A DNA stretch of 64,000 nt from Synanceia verrucosa (taxonomy: Eukaryota; Chordata; Actinopteri; Perciformes; Synanceiidae): positions 16,392,501-16,456,500 of the forward strand of contig CM056559.1 of NCBI GenBank assembly GCA_029721515.1. Reading direction: 5' to 3'. A program made the translations under genes and the position numbers. Positions 1-10,920 of the stretch are shown here, in pieces. Numbering within the stretch: position 1 is the first letter of the stretch; every line of letters starts with the position of its first letter. Under the pieces are notes generated by a model. The model searched no databases. It was not told the origin of the DNA and was given only the letters and a program-made list of their open reading frames with translations.

Positions 1-59
1 TATTTCATACTCTGCTGCAACTGTACTACTGCCACTTACCGTATATAAATACCATATAT

Positions 60-143
60 CTGTATATAGAAATATATATATTTATATTAATATCATACAT
101 GTCACTTGCACCTTACATTAGCTTGCACTTTAAATACTTTGCG

Positions 144-211
<68 letters not shown>

Positions 212-360
212 ATATATACGTATATATATATGTACATACGTATATATACACATATATATATATATATACATATATATATACAATGTGTATATATATACAC
301 ATATATGTATACATATATATACACATATATGTATACATATATATACACATATATATATGT
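60..360. repeat. TA-rich microsatellite
   Basis: Almost pure alternating TA and TATACA/TATACG runs, densest from about 148. Both strands give open frames of repeated Ile-Tyr, which are artefacts of the dinucleotide. No coding meaning. Confidence 0.97.
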
Positions 361-960
361 TAGAAATTCTCCATCAATGATAGAAACTTACCTTATTAAT
401 ATAATTAAACATCAGCTACCTATCAAAAAGCATGTTTCTCATATACCAGACAATACTTTTATATCAAAAATAAATGGGAGCTGGAGTCAAACATGATTAT
501 AGAGGAAGGAGAGTGGGAAACAATATGCACTGGATGTCATAAGGGTGTTAATAGTAACATGTGGAAGGAGTTTGACTGGAAGATGAAGACCCTAACCCTT
601 TAATTGGATTAAACACGCACACAACAAGACAGGTTTTGAAACTAACCTTGTCTTTAACAGGTTAACCCTTCATCCCAAGTCATTTTCTTTTTGATTTAAC
701 TCCTGAAGACATAAACACCAGAGACCAAAAGTACCTGCCACATATACTCTTGATGACTGCGAGGAAAATGGTGACAATAAGTTGAAGGAATTCCTAAAGC
801 CACCGACAGTGGTACAGTGGAAACAGAAGCTGAGGGAGGTGTATGCCCAATTGCAGTTGATCTGTGATGTCTTAGCTGTTAATTTATTTGTTTGGTTGTT
901 TTTCCAGTCAGTGTTGCTGTTCAGCTTTCTGGGCCCCAATCTGGCACCGTCATAGTTTTT
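361..960 (+). pseudogene. L1-type LINE ORF2 C-terminal remnant
   Basis: Several short stretches of decayed coding sequence resemble the C-terminal part of L1/Tx1-clade reverse transcriptase. One at about 473-600 reads WETICTGCHKGVNSNMWKEF, like the WxEIC...NxxWKEFxWK block of L1 ORF2. Another at about 770-880 includes PPTVVQWKQKLREVY, like the PTxxxWxxKxxEIY block near the ORF2 end. Stops and frame changes separate them, and the catalytic region is absent. The microsatellite precedes it directly. Family assignment rests on remembered motifs, so it is moderate. Confidence 0.5.
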
Positions 961-1370
961 TGTGATGCTGTCAAGCAATGTTCTGTATTACGTTTTTCTA
1001 TTTAAATAAGAACTAAAGTTAAAAAAATGGCGGGGAGGAACGCAGAGCAGGAGCTCTTTTGTTTTCAAGTATGAGAGTTTAATTTTGTCAGCTCATTCTT
1101 GACGGACAGCGCAGCACAGCATAGTGGCTCTCCATCATCTGGCTATTTAATTTGTTTAACACCGCTCTTGTCTGAACCGTCATTGTCAAGAAATTCTCAT
1201 GACAAATTAAAATCCAACATTTCTACACAAAATATTTCCTAGAGGCTTTGACTCCTCAAGACAATAACAGGTGACCAAAATGCCATATAGCAATTCACCA
1301 TCAATCAGCTGTTGTACGTTCAGTGATTGGGATAAATGATAAAACTCCATCGCTGGTGCTGCTGTCCTAC
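961..1370. other. Noncoding, intron downstream of golim4 exon 7
   Basis: I see no exon-like, transposon-terminal or repeat signal here. The minus-strand open frame overlapping exon 7 is in the wrong frame and is not supported. By gene order this is the start of golim4 intron 7. Confidence 0.5.
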
Positions 1371-1454
1371 CTGAGCTACAGCCAGTGCACTCTTGTGGTC
1401 CTCCAGTGTCAGTTTCAACTGGTCGTGGGTGATCTTCAGATTCTGATGTTGAAC
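1371..1454 (-). CDS. golim4: golim4 exon 7
   Basis: An 84-bp exon encoding 28 residues, beginning VQHQNLKITHDQLKL and ending TLEDHKSALAVAQ, part of the luminal coiled coil. It matches the GOLIM4 block ending TLEDHKSALAAAQ that comes just before the TQVEEY segment. The acceptor is a TCTAG just upstream and the donor is GTAGGA after CAG. It begins and ends in phase 0. The next exon is not found before base 1, so the gene leaves the window here. Confidence 0.93.
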
Positions 1455-1603
1455 CTAGACACATAAACATGTGACACATGAAACCAAAAAGCATGAATGA
1501 ACCATTTTACTTTATGAAATTTTTTTATGAACTTTCAGTCTTGGCAAGATGGCGCTGTGAGAGTGGCAGCCAGTCACAGCAGCTCTTGTCTACGTTCTGT
1601 GTT

Positions 1604-3304
1604 TCTTAAGTTATTAGGGCCCGAGCGGACTGTGAAACAGGTCCGCAAGGGACCTATTGAAACTGTAGTGTTTATTCGGGCCCGAGTGGACTGTGAAACA
1701 GGTCCGCAAGGGACCTATTGAAACTGTAATATTTATTTTTAGGGCCCGAGCGGACTGTGAAACAGGTCCGCAAGGGAACTATTGAAACTGTAATTTTTAT
1801 TCTTATTATTAGGGCTTGAGCAGACTGTGAAACAGGTCCGCAGGGAACCTATTGAAACATCTGTTTTCCCAATTTTTGCCCCTTTCCCAACATTAAAAAG
1901 TTGTATAAATTTGCACATTCCTGCGACCTGCCCCGAAATTCAATAATTTGGGGTGTTTGCACACGTTACACGCAAAATGGCTGAATGGTGCCCCATACAA
2001 AGTTGAAAAATCCCCATAGGGAAAGTCGCCAACTTTGTTGTACCTCAACGAAAATCGGTACGTTAAGCATACCCAGACGAACAAAATTGTCTCTTGGCAG
2101 GAAGCTGAAATTCCAACAGGAAGTCGGCCATTTTGAATTTTTGATTTTCTGATGAAAACGAACTCGTCGTAGGGATTTCGTCCGATCGACTTGAAATTTG
2201 GTACAGATCATCTCCAGACCTAGCCGAGCAAAAGTTGTGCTCTGCACGTAATTCGGACAAAGGGCATGGCCGTTAGGGCTCGCCAAAGTTTGGCGAATTT
2301 GCCTTTTAAATTTGAACGGCTCTCACGTTCACAGAGTTGATCCTCGCAACTTCAAATTTTCAGAGCATGACAGGGGCTCGTCCCTCAACGTTCCAATGTA
2401 TTAATGTCATGCCTTACTCATAACCCCCCCGGTGGTAACAGAATGTGACTTGTTCTTACTTTTTACATTAACTGATGTTGCATAGTAGACTCCATCAACT
2501 TCATTCCACTTCCAAAACATAAAGAACTAGTCGGTAAAGCTACGTTACGAACACCGTGAAGCTACGACTAACGGCGCCAGTATGGCAACGCTGCGATGTT
2601 TTGATGACTCGCCATGAAAATACGTTTGCCTTTTTGACGGCTTTAATAAAGTCGTATCATCATGAAAATTGATACACAGGTCAAGGCTAGACTCCGCTGC
2701 GATCTGATTGGGCCATGCCCCTGGGCGGGGCCAAATGGCTCCACAGCGCCACCCTTTACGTTTACATGTACTGACACCACATAGTTGATTCCATCAACTT
2801 CATTCTACTTCTAAAATGTCCAGAACAAGTTGGTGAAGCTACATAACAAACGCCGTGGGGCTACGAGTAACGGTGTTCGTGTGGCGGTGCCGCGTCTTTT
2901 CGATTTCTCGCCAAGAAAATATGTTTGGCTTTTTGATTGCTTCAAGAAACTCATATGATCATGAAATTTGACACACAGGTCAAGGGTGGCGACCTCTAAC
3001 ATCTGATGGGGGCCATGCCTGTGGGTGTGGCAAAATGGCTCCATAGCCCCCCCTTGAAATCTTCAAAAACCCCTCTCCATAGGGGATTTTATGGAGTTGG
3101 AACATGAAACAGGAAGTCAGCCATTTTGTTTCAACTCTTCATTTTGGCTGGATTTCCACATTGAACCATCGAATGGCCGTAACTCCTTTGTGTATTGTCC
3201 GAATCGAGTGACGTTTATTGCCCCCCGCTCGCACCGTCGTCCCTGTCTGATGCCCAGCCGTGACATACCGCGAGGGCCCTTCATAACCGCTTGCGGTTTT
3301 CTAG
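1604..3304 (+). mobile_element. Helitron-like nonautonomous repeat, copy H1
   Basis: First of about eight copies of one repeat family in the window. The 3' end has the palindrome AACCGCTTGCGGTT followed after a few T by CTAG at 3301-3304, with T next. A hairpin followed by CTRR with insertion before T is the Helitron 3' signature. The 5' end is less sure; TC at 1604 is my guess from TC-TTATTATT at internal junctions of other copies. Internal landmarks are GGAAGTCGGCCATTTTG, GGCGAATTCGCC and AAAAACCCC...GGGGTTTTT. The short open frames on both strands are not conserved proteins. LINE sequence lies on both sides (AGATGGCGCTGTGAGAG before, the LINE 5' part after), suggesting insertion into that LINE. 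Confidence 0.5.
1616..1860 (+). repeat. Four tandem hairpin units in H1
   Basis: Four imperfect units start at about 1616, 1677, 1741 and 1811, spaced 61-70 bp. Each carries GGGCCCGAGCGGACTGTG, GAAACAGGTCCGC and GGGACCTATTGAAAC. GCGGACTGT and ACAGGTCCGC pair around a GAA loop, with one bulge. Unit 2 keeps pairing by a G-T wobble; unit 4 has a mismatch. Confidence 0.85.
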
Positions 3305-3420
3305 TTTACCTTTATTTTCCATATTTCTTAATTTTTCTTTTAAGCAGTAGTACCGCATTTGCACAACACAACCAAGAGGGGATGTAGGGCAGGAGTGAAG
3401 CGTTGGGAGAAGAGGAGATG

Positions 3421-6400
3421 CTACAAGCCGTCATCATGGGAAACGTGAGGTCTCTGCCTAATAAGATTGAGGAGCTGACAGCGCTTACCCGGCTGCAGTG
3501 GGAGTATCGGGAGAGCAGCCTGCTGATGTTCACAGAGTAATGGCTGAAAGAACTCACTCCAGACTCGCTCGTAACTCTGGACGGATTTCACCTCATCAGA
3601 GCGGACCGGAGCGTGAGGGAAAGTGGTAAGAAGAAGGGAGGAGGGATTGCGATGTACGTTAATGAGAGATGGTGTAACGCTGGAGCGTTAAACAACAGCG
3701 CTGCACTAAGGATGTTGAACTGCTGGCTGTTCGTCTGCGGCCATATTATCTGCAGAGAGAGTTTTCAGACGTGATCGCGATCACTGTTTACATTCCCCCT
3801 GCTGCTGCAGCCTGTGAGCTCATGCACAGTGAAGTGTCCCAGCTTCAAACAGCTCACCCTCAGTCTCTGATCATCATCTCAGGAGACTTTAATCACACAT
3901 CGCTCTCCACCACTCTCCACACATTCTGCCAGTATGTCGACTAGACTAGAGAACTAGAAACAATAAAACTCTGGACTTACTCTATGCAAACACCAAGGAT
4001 GCATACAGCTCATCACCCCTCCCCCCGCTGGGTCACTCAGATCACAACCTGGTGAGACTGCAGCCCATTTACATCCCTATGGTGAAGAAGCAACCCCCCA
4101 CCATAAGGTGTGTAAAGCTGTGGTTAAGGCCAATTTATAGTACTCCGTAAAGTGCCGTACGTAGAGACGGAGAGCCCTCTCCGTCGCCGGAGAGCCTGAC
4201 GGAGAGCCTCTCCGTCGTCTCCGGGCGCAGGAATTTTTTTTTAACTGTCCGTCAATCCGTCAAGGGAAGACCGAGACGACAAGGGCTGTGATTGGTCCTC
4301 TAGTTGCACCCTGCTGTGAAATGCAGCCCCTCTCCCTACACAGAAACAAACAGACAGGTCTTCTCTGCAGCAGCGCGGACAGGACAATAACTAAAGTATC
4401 GATTATCCTTGTGAAAGGTAAGTCAAAGACATTAAACCTGCTCAAAAAATCTATTTAATTCATTTAGTAATTATGGCTGGGGTATATGTACACAGAACAT
4501 ACCGAAAGTTGTTGGTTTGCGTTCGCTATTATCCGATTTTGTGTTGAAAAGAAAGAGGAAGAGGAGCTTTAAAGACTGAAAGCAATCAATGTTGTTCTCT
4601 TTTATCTCCCTCACAAATAATTAAATCATAAAATAGTATTTTCTCCTGCTTTTATCAGCGATATTAAGGCGAATTGCTTCACTTTCCGAGGGGGTGCATT
4701 TCACGGCAGGGGTGCACAACACGCATCATGACGGAGAAGTGCGAGGGCTCGAGGGGTCTCCGTAGCTACGGAGTCGGATGACGTATTACGCAGACGGAGA
4801 AGTATATTCCAGCCTTTAGAGGAAGCCACTGAGGCCCTGCAGGACTGCTTCAGGACCACACTGGGATGTCCTGTGTAACCCCCACAGTGAGGACATCGAC
4901 ACCGTGACCCACTGTGTAGCAGACTATATAAACTGTGTGGAGAACACTGTACCCACCAGGAAAGTCCAGTGCTTCTCCAACAGCAAACCCTGGGTTATCC
5001 CTGGTGAAGGCCCTGCTGAAGGAGAAGAGGAGGGCCTTTGGATCTGGGGACAAAGAAAAGCTGAGGAGGGTGCAAAGAGAGCTGAAGAAGACGATCAAGG
5101 AGGGCAAGGCTAGCTACAGGACCAGGATGGAAACACACTTGCAACAGAACAATGTAAGGGAAGTCTGGAGAGGCCTAAAAACCATCTCTGGTCACAGCAG
5201 AGGCCATGACAGGGGAGCTGAAAGAGACCAGGAGTGGGCCAACGAACTGAATCTGTTTTTCAACAGGTTTGACTGTGCCCCCACTCCTCCCCCCACTCAA
5301 AGCAGCAGCCAACCAGCTCTTTCTTCTTCACAACACCTCAGCCCTCTGCCACCACCACCACCACCCCTCCCCTCTTCATCCTCCTCCACCACCACCACCA
5401 TCTCCATCACAGCTGACCAGGTGAGATGTGAGCTGAAGAAGATGAAGGCAAGGAAGGCCACAGGCCCCGGGGGCATCAGCTCCAGACTCCTGGAAGACTG
5501 TCCAGACCAGCTCTGTCAGGTGCTGCTGCACATTTTCAACCTGAGCCTGAGTCTGGAGAGAGTCCAAAAGCTGTGGAAGACTTCTGGTGTGGTTCCTGTC
5601 CCGAAGACAACGCACCCCAGGGAGCCCAACCACTTCAGGCCTGTGGTCCTCACTTCTCACCTGATGAAGACCCCGGAAAGGATCGTGTTGAGAAACCTCC
5701 GCCCCATGGTGAGCTCACATCTGGACCCACTGCAGTTCGCCTACCAACCGAACATCGGAGTGGATGATGCAGTAATCTACCTGCTGCACAGATCACTGAC
5801 TCACCTGGAGAACACCAGCAGCACTGTGAGCATCATGTTCTTTGATTTCTCCAATGCTTTCAACATGATCCAGCCTTCTCTGCTCAGGGGGAAGCTTGAA
5901 AGTGTGGGAGTAGACTGTCACCTGGCTGCATGGACATCGACTACCTCACAGACAGACCACAGTATGTGAGGCTTCAGGACTGTGTGTCGGATATGATAGT
6001 CTGCAGCACAGGGGCCCCACAGGGGACAGTGCTCTCCCCCTTTCTCTTCACCCTGTACACATCGGACTTCAGCCACAACTCTGGGAGCTGTCACCTCCAG
6101 AAGTTCTCCGATGACACAGCTATTGTTGGGTGTGTGTCCAAGGGAGACGATCAGAAGTACAGGACTGTCATGACTGATTTTGTCAACTGATGTGAGCATA
6201 ACCACCTTCAGCTCAGCGCCAGTAAGACCAAGAAGATGGTCACTGACTTCCGCAGGAGAAAGACACCCCAGACTGCACCAGTGAACATCCAGGGCCTGGA
6301 CATAGAAATGGTCAAGAGCCACAGGTACATGGGTGTTCACCTCAACAATAAACTGGACTGGACTCACAACACAGATGTCCTGTACAAGAAGGGCCAAAGT

Positions 6401-6756
6401 CGTTTCCACCTGCTGAGGAGACAGGTCCTTTGGAGTTTGCAGGACTCTGCTAAGGACCTTTTATGACACTGATGGCATCTGCAGTCTTTTATGCAGTGGT
6501 CTGCTGGGGAGCAGGGAGCACAGAGAGGGACAGGAAGAGACTGAACAGGCTGGTCAGGAGGGCCAGCTCTGTCCTGGACTGCTCCCTGGACTCCATAGAG
6601 GAGGTGGGTGAGAGGAGAATGTTAGACTGTGGAGGCTTTAAGCAGCTCCTTCAGCTGCATACTGAGACTTCCACCCTGCAAGAAGGAGCGCTACCGCAAG
6701 TCATTCATACCATCAGCAATAAAACTCTACAACATCAGCATCACTGGCTGATGTAA
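3421..6756 (+). pseudogene. LINE ORF2 (endonuclease-reverse transcriptase), broken
   Basis: Endonuclease readings include MGNVRSLPNKIEELTAL and a GGGIAMYVNERWC block; an in-frame stop falls in TE-stop-WL. After the MITE, the longest open piece is 4935-5969 (344 codons), with SKPWVIPG-like and KATGPGGISSRLLEDC motifs and FFDFSNAFNMIQPSLL, the first catalytic Asp region. A frameshift near 5925 leads to 5930-6190, carrying STGAPQGTVLSP and the catalytic box FSDDTAIVG. A stop at 6188-6190 then precedes the thumb region and C-terminus (6236-6756). Catalytic residues survive but the frame does not. Confidence 0.9.
4127..4815. mobile_element. PIF/Harbinger-type MITE, copy 1
   Basis: A 689-bp element with ends AGGCCAATTTATAGTACTCCG-like on the left and CGGAGAAGTATATTCCAGCCT on the right, imperfect inverted repeats. 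TTA flanks both sides (4124-4126 and 4816-4818), the 3-bp duplication typical of PIF/Harbinger. A second copy at 11785-12471 is similar over its whole length, with TAA flanks. No transposase is encoded. It interrupts the LINE between endonuclease and reverse transcriptase. Confidence 0.88.
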
Positions 6757-6835
6757 ACACAATCTGGAGTCATCACCATCACTGTCATTGTTGTCACTGT
6801 TTTTTTCATGCACTATCACTCTGCACAGAAAAAAG

Positions 6836-7582
6836 ACCTATACAAGAGGAGTCACCATAGACCTATACAAGGTGTCACCATAGACCTATACAAGAGGAGT
6901 CACCATAGAAATATGAGATGAGTCACCATAGACCTATACAAGGTGTCACCATAGACCTATACAAGAGGAGTCACCATAGAAATATGAGATGAGTCACCAC
7001 AGACCTATACAAGAGGAGTCACCATAGACCTACAGTATATAAGAGGAGTCACCATAGACCTATATAAGAGGAGTCACCATAGACCTATACAAGAGGAGTC
7101 ACCATAGACCTACAGTATATAAGAGGAGTCACCATAGACCTATATAAGAAGAGTCACCATAGACCTATATAAGAGGAGTCACCATAGACCTATACAAGAG
7201 GAGTCACCATAGACCTATACAAGAGGTGTCACCATAGACCTGTATAAGAGGAGTCACCATAGACCTACAGTATATAAGAGGAGTCTCCATAGACCTATAC
7301 AAGAGGTGTCACCATAGACCTATACAAGAGGTGTCACCATAGACCTACAGTATATAAGAGGAGTCACCATAGACCTACAGTATATAAGAGGAGTCACCAT
7401 AGACCTATACAAGAGGTGTCACCATAGACCTGTATATAAGAGGAGTCACCATAGACCTACAGTATATAAAAGGAGTCACCATAGACCTATACAAGAGGAG
7501 TCACCATAGACCTACAGTATATAAGAGGAGTCACCATAGACCTATATAAGAGGAGTCACCATAAACCTACATAAGAGGAGTT
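6836..7582. repeat. 25-30 bp minisatellite
   Basis: About 28 tandem units built on GTCACCATAGACCTATACAAGAG. A 25-bp form alternates with a roughly 30-bp form containing CTACAGTATATAAGAG. Variants are intermixed, suggesting repeated unequal exchange. It starts right after the LINE 3' end, so it may have grown from the LINE tail. No spacers and no nearby cas genes, so it is not a CRISPR array. Confidence 0.95.
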
Positions 7583-7999
7583 TTTCACATTGAAAAAAAA
7601 AAATAGTAATAATAAGTAATAATTGTGTTTAATCAACAGTTTCATTTATACAGGTAAAATATATATTTTTTATTCCCTTGTATTTAGATCTTTGTAAATA
7701 TATAAATATTTTATTCTATTTTATTATTATTACTATTATGTCACTACTGCTTTTTTCTAACTACTGCAATGTGTCTGTGAGTTTGTCTATGCTGCTGTGG
7801 CTGGTGAATTTCCCCCCAAGGGGGATGAACAAAAAAACTATTCTATTCTGTGAAAGGCTTAACTTTCATTGGCTGCAAGTTGTCATTTAAAGTACAATCC
7901 AAGATTACAAAACATGTCCCCAAAATTACCAGCAAATGTTCATCGGTGAAGGGCATTGTATACATGACAAAGATTTGACTAGAATCAGTTTAGTCTTAC
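7583..7999. other. AT-rich intron 6 remainder
   Basis: Between the minisatellite and golim4 exon 6. It contains TTATTATTATTACTATTATG-type AT-rich sequence and ends with the exon 6 donor on the minus strand. I recognise nothing else. Confidence 0.5.
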
Positions 8000-8082
8000 C
8001 TGCGCATCCTGTAGCTGTGTGTGAATGTCATGGTGAGCTTTCCGTAGCTGTTTGTTTTCCTCCCTCAGGTTATATACATTAT
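8000..8082 (-). CDS. golim4: golim4 exon 6
   Basis: An 83-bp exon. With the G from exon 5 it reads DNVYNLREENKQLRKAHHDI then HTQLQDAQ, close to the vertebrate GOLIM4 coiled-coil block ETVYNLREENRQLRKAHQDI. The acceptor is GGCAG and the donor GTAAGA after CAG. It starts in phase 1 and ends in phase 0, joining exon 7 cleanly. Confidence 0.95.
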
Positions 8083-8169
8083 CTGCCATCACAAGCAAAT
8101 ATATCAACAGACAGCATGCATCCAAACAGCAAACCTACCAACAGAAAGCATGAAACAAGATTTGACTCT

Positions 8170-8215
8170 GAAACACCTGCAAAAAAAAAAACAAAAAAAA
8201 AACAAAAAAACATTT
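8170..8215. repeat. Poly-A/AAAAAC tract in intron 5
   Basis: A short A-rich run with interspersed C, inside the 326-bp intron between exons 6 and 5. The rest of the intron shows nothing recognisable. Confidence 0.8.
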
Positions 8216-8408
8216 GACCCACTGGTGTTTTCCACTGGTGACCTAAAACATGCAAGTAAAGCCCTTATATTCCTTCAGACATGTAGTATTTTAAGTTGGC
8301 CTATGGTGACAGCATGACAGAAAGCTACGCTTCATTGGTACTATTGTATGCATTTGTGTCTGTGTGATGTTAAAACACAGTTAAATTTCTGATTTTGACC
8401 ATCACCAC

Positions 8409-8559
8409 CTTTGAGGTGGGAGATTTCCAACTCTTTGGCTTGCTGCAGTTTCCCATAGTGCTCTTTGTGTTCATCCAGAAGCCGGTTGTGATCCTCTCCC
8501 TGGACTTGGTGCTGCTCCTGAAGATCGTAAAACTGCTTCTTCAGGTCTTCATGTTGGTT
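8409..8559 (-). CDS. golim4: golim4 exon 5
   Basis: A 151-bp exon encoding 50 residues, beginning NQHEDLKKQFYDLQEQHQVQ and ending KLQQAKELEISHLK. It corresponds to the GOLIM4 segment SQHEELKKQHSDLEEEHRKQ. Heptad spacing of Leu, Glu and Lys supports a continuous coiled coil. The acceptor is a pyrimidine-rich CTCTGTTAG; the donor GTGGTG follows AAAG. It starts in phase 0 and ends in phase 1. Confidence 0.95.
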
Positions 8560-8788
8560 CTAACAGAGAGAGAAGTGTCATCATATGGCAATATATACTG
8601 CATATATTCATTAGAGCAGAAGTGAAACCCTTCCAACTGTAACCCAAAGAGAGGAAGGATGCAGGTCAGAGAGTGTGAATGTGTACAAAAGATGACAGGA
8701 AAGAAATATAAATGTGACGATGTCTATGTTTAATGACAAAAACAAAATAAACCAACTGTATGAATGAATAGAATATAATTATTTATAC

Positions 8789-8842
8789 CTTTAGCATCTG
8801 ATGTTGCACTTGTAGAGAATTGAATCTACTGCTGGCATCTTG
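8789..8842 (-). CDS. golim4: golim4 exon 4
   Basis: A 54-bp exon encoding QDASSRFNSLQVQHQMLK, matching the GOLIM4 block QDSNSRYSALNVQHQMLK. Upstream on the minus strand is a T-rich tract and ACAG acceptor; the donor is GTATAA. Both ends are in phase 0. Confidence 0.95.
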
Positions 8843-9092
8843 CTGTCCGTGCATGAAAAAAAAAAACAAAAGTCAGCAGTCATTGAGAAAAATTAAACTT
8901 TGTAGTACAGGTTTACTGGTACTGTCACATAATGGTGAAGAGGAGAATTATAGCTGACAGTGACAGTATTTAATAAAGCAATGCAGATAGAAAACAATGG
9001 ATGATGGGTGATAACAGACTCAATACAAAAGTCTATGAAAGTAAATTTGATATTTTTATCATTACAGATGTGATAACTGTTTGGAGACATAC

Positions 9093-9142
9093 CTTCTCCT
9101 TGTTCAGTGACTGTTGTGCATCAAGTTTAAAAACCAGATAAT
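9093..9142 (-). CDS. golim4: golim4 exon 3
   Basis: A 50-bp exon. With the G carried from exon 2 it reads DYLVFKLDAQQSLNKEK, matching the GOLIM4 block DFLVYKLEAQETLNKGR. The acceptor is TTATAG and the donor GTATGT. It starts in phase 1 and ends in phase 0. Confidence 0.95.
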
Positions 9143-9282
9143 CTATAAAGCAGATGCACAAATCTGTTAACTTCAGAAATAACTTACTTCTGATGGAGAA
9201 AAAGTACATCAGTATGAGGTATTATCTTCATTCTGATGCCTTATCAAAAAAACAAACAAACAAAAAAAAAAAAACACCTCAC

Positions 9283-9357
9283 CTTCTTTGGCCTTTTTGT
9301 GCTCTAACCTCTCCTTCTGGAGAGACTTCTCTAACCTGGAGCGATGTTCATACACCA
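9283..9357 (-). CDS. golim4: golim4 exon 2
   Basis: A 75-bp exon reading VVYEHRSRLEKSLQKERLEH then KKAKE across the exon 1 junction, nearly identical to mammalian GOLIM4. The acceptor is TTCAG and the donor GTGAGG. It starts and ends in phase 1. This is the beginning of the luminal coiled coil implicated in Golgi and endosome sorting. Confidence 0.96.
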
Positions 9358-9840
9358 CTGAATTTATATATAAAAAAAAAACAGAAAGCAGGGAGAGATG
9401 GAAAAAAACAAGTTTAGTGGATGGGTGGTGAGAAAACTAAACAACAATTGAGCTGCAATACAAACACTTGTGTACCACAAAACACATGCAATCACAATCA
9501 ATGATTTTGGGGAGATCTGGACGGCAAGTATGCGGGGTGTGATATTTATTATTACCAGACTGTCATCTCAATACATGTCAGCTCCTTTGTCGGCAGAAAG
9601 CTGTGGTATTTCTCGCGAGCTGAGAGGTCTACTACAGAGATCCAACTTTAGTGCTGATATCATGTCTAATCTCTCCAGCTGTCCTCCTCTTAACTCCTCA
9701 CGCAATTCCCTCCTTTTTTACCTTCATCAGATTCAATATTAAATCCAATGAAATGGAAATAATACCTTATAATATCACTACAACAGCAGACCACAGGAGG
9801 GAGATAATAAAACACACCACAGTGTGCTGATACCACCGAT
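9358..9840. other. golim4 intron 1, no recognised feature
   Basis: Intron sequence next to the exon 2 acceptor. The weak plus-strand open frame at 9470-9742 has no recognisable similarity. Confidence 0.5.
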
Positions 9841-9848
9841 AGTTACAT

Positions 9849-10198
9849 GCATCCATCCATCCATTATCTACCACTTATCCTCATAGGGTCGCGGGGGGCT
9901 GGAACCTATCCCAGCTGTCTTAGGGCGGAAGGCAGGGTACACCCTGGACAAGTCGAAGTCTTGTCAAGTCGCCACCTCATCGCAAGGGCATAGAAACAGA
10001 AAACCATTCACACTCACATTCACACCTACAGTCAATTTAAATTAGCCGATTAACCTAATCCCCATGCATGTGGAGGAAGCCGGAGTACCCGGAGAGAACA
10101 TGCAAACTCCACACAGAAAGGCCCCGGGCGCGGGATTCGAACCCAGTACCTTCTTGCTGTGAGGCGACAGTGCTAACCACTACACCACCATGCCGCCC
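9849..10198 (-). mobile_element. tRNA-derived SINE with GGATG tail, full copy
   Basis: Read on the minus strand, it starts GGCGGCATGGTGGTGTAG and has a tRNA-like A box (TAGTGGTTAGCACTG) and a B box GGTTCGAATCC, the internal RNA polymerase III promoter. The body is the common fish repeat containing CCCAGCTGTCTTAGGGCGGAA on the plus strand, and the tail is (GGAT)n. A perfect 12-bp target duplication, AGTTACATGCAT, lies at 9841-9852 and 10199-10210, which supports retrotransposition. Some fish LINEs share this tail, so the body and tail may be LINE-derived. Confidence 0.85.
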
Positions 10199-10210
10199 AG
10201 TTACATGCAT

Positions 10211-10920
10211 AAGCATTTCAATAAATACCCCATTCCCTCCCCTTACCCTAACCCTTAGGCCTAGGGCATATGCACAGTGGGGCTTGGTAGGACTTCTTAT
10301 AACGGATACTGCAATGAAAATGATACAGTATGTGACTATAATGTGAGTCAGGTGACTGTGGTTTAGCTTTGCACACTGAGTGCCTTGATACGAAACTTTG
10401 TTGATATGGTAATGTTTGGTCTGTTTTCATCTGTGTATGTTTGTATCATATGGATAATTTAGTGTTATTTTCTGCCAGGCAACGAAACATGCAGTTTGTA
10501 TTTAGAGTAATGGAAGAGCTATGATGTAGGAAAAGAGATCCAAGGCAGCCTGGGTCAGCCTTGGATCAGCCCTCAGTTATGCTGCTATAGATCTATTGGT
10601 CTGCTGCTTTAGGTCTAGACTGCTGGGGGACTTTCTCTGACACACTGAGCTTCCCTCCTTCTTCATTTGGATGCCTCCATTAAGTCATTTTACTAACTCG
10701 TCTTCTTCCCCGGAGTCCTTGTGCTTTCTCATCTCCCAGGTGTCTGCGAGCTGAGGCTACTCTGTGAGAAGGAGGTGGTGTCATCCAGGCTTCTTCTGTT
10801 TGGCGAGATGGAGAAGGGGTGCTGCTGCTTAGGTCCTATCTGTTAGAGTACTGGAGAAGAGGATGTGTTTCCTCTCCCTCCCTTTCAATAAGTTTTGTGC
10901 CTCGTAGTCCCTGTGAGTTC
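10211..10920. other. Intron 1, unclassified repeat-like DNA
   Basis: AGGCTTCTTCTG and GGCGAGATGGAGAAG around 10790-10820 recur as AGGCTTCTTCTGGTTGGCAT near 11400. This suggests 10.7-11.8 kb is one dispersed repeat with internal duplication, interrupted by the foldback element. No coding signal. Confidence 0.4.

Larger units (their letters stand above)
3305..6790 (+). mobile_element. CR1/L2-superclade LINE, degenerate
   Basis: A near full-length non-LTR retrotransposon of the type common in fish. An apurinic-like endonuclease region (about 3421-4115) is followed by a linker and reverse transcriptase (about 4819-6756). A 689-bp MITE splits it, and the Helitron-like H1 probably splits its 5' leader (a LINE-like leader fragment sits at about 1545-1603). 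Deleting the MITE plus one TTA restores an open reading VKLWLEEATEALQDCF across the junction. It sits in golim4 intron 6 on the strand opposite to the gene. I cannot choose between Rex1-like and L2-like by eye. Confidence 0.85.

Noticed and set aside
99..496. Open frames of repeated Ile-Tyr in both strands
   Set aside because: They follow from the TA dinucleotide run and are not genes.
1207..1494. 95-codon minus-strand frame overlapping golim4 exon 7
   Set aside because: It is out of frame with the exon, which has good splice sites and family similarity in another frame.
6836..7582. Possible CRISPR-like direct repeat array
   Set aside because: Units are contiguous with no unique spacers, the genome is eukaryotic, and there are no cas genes.
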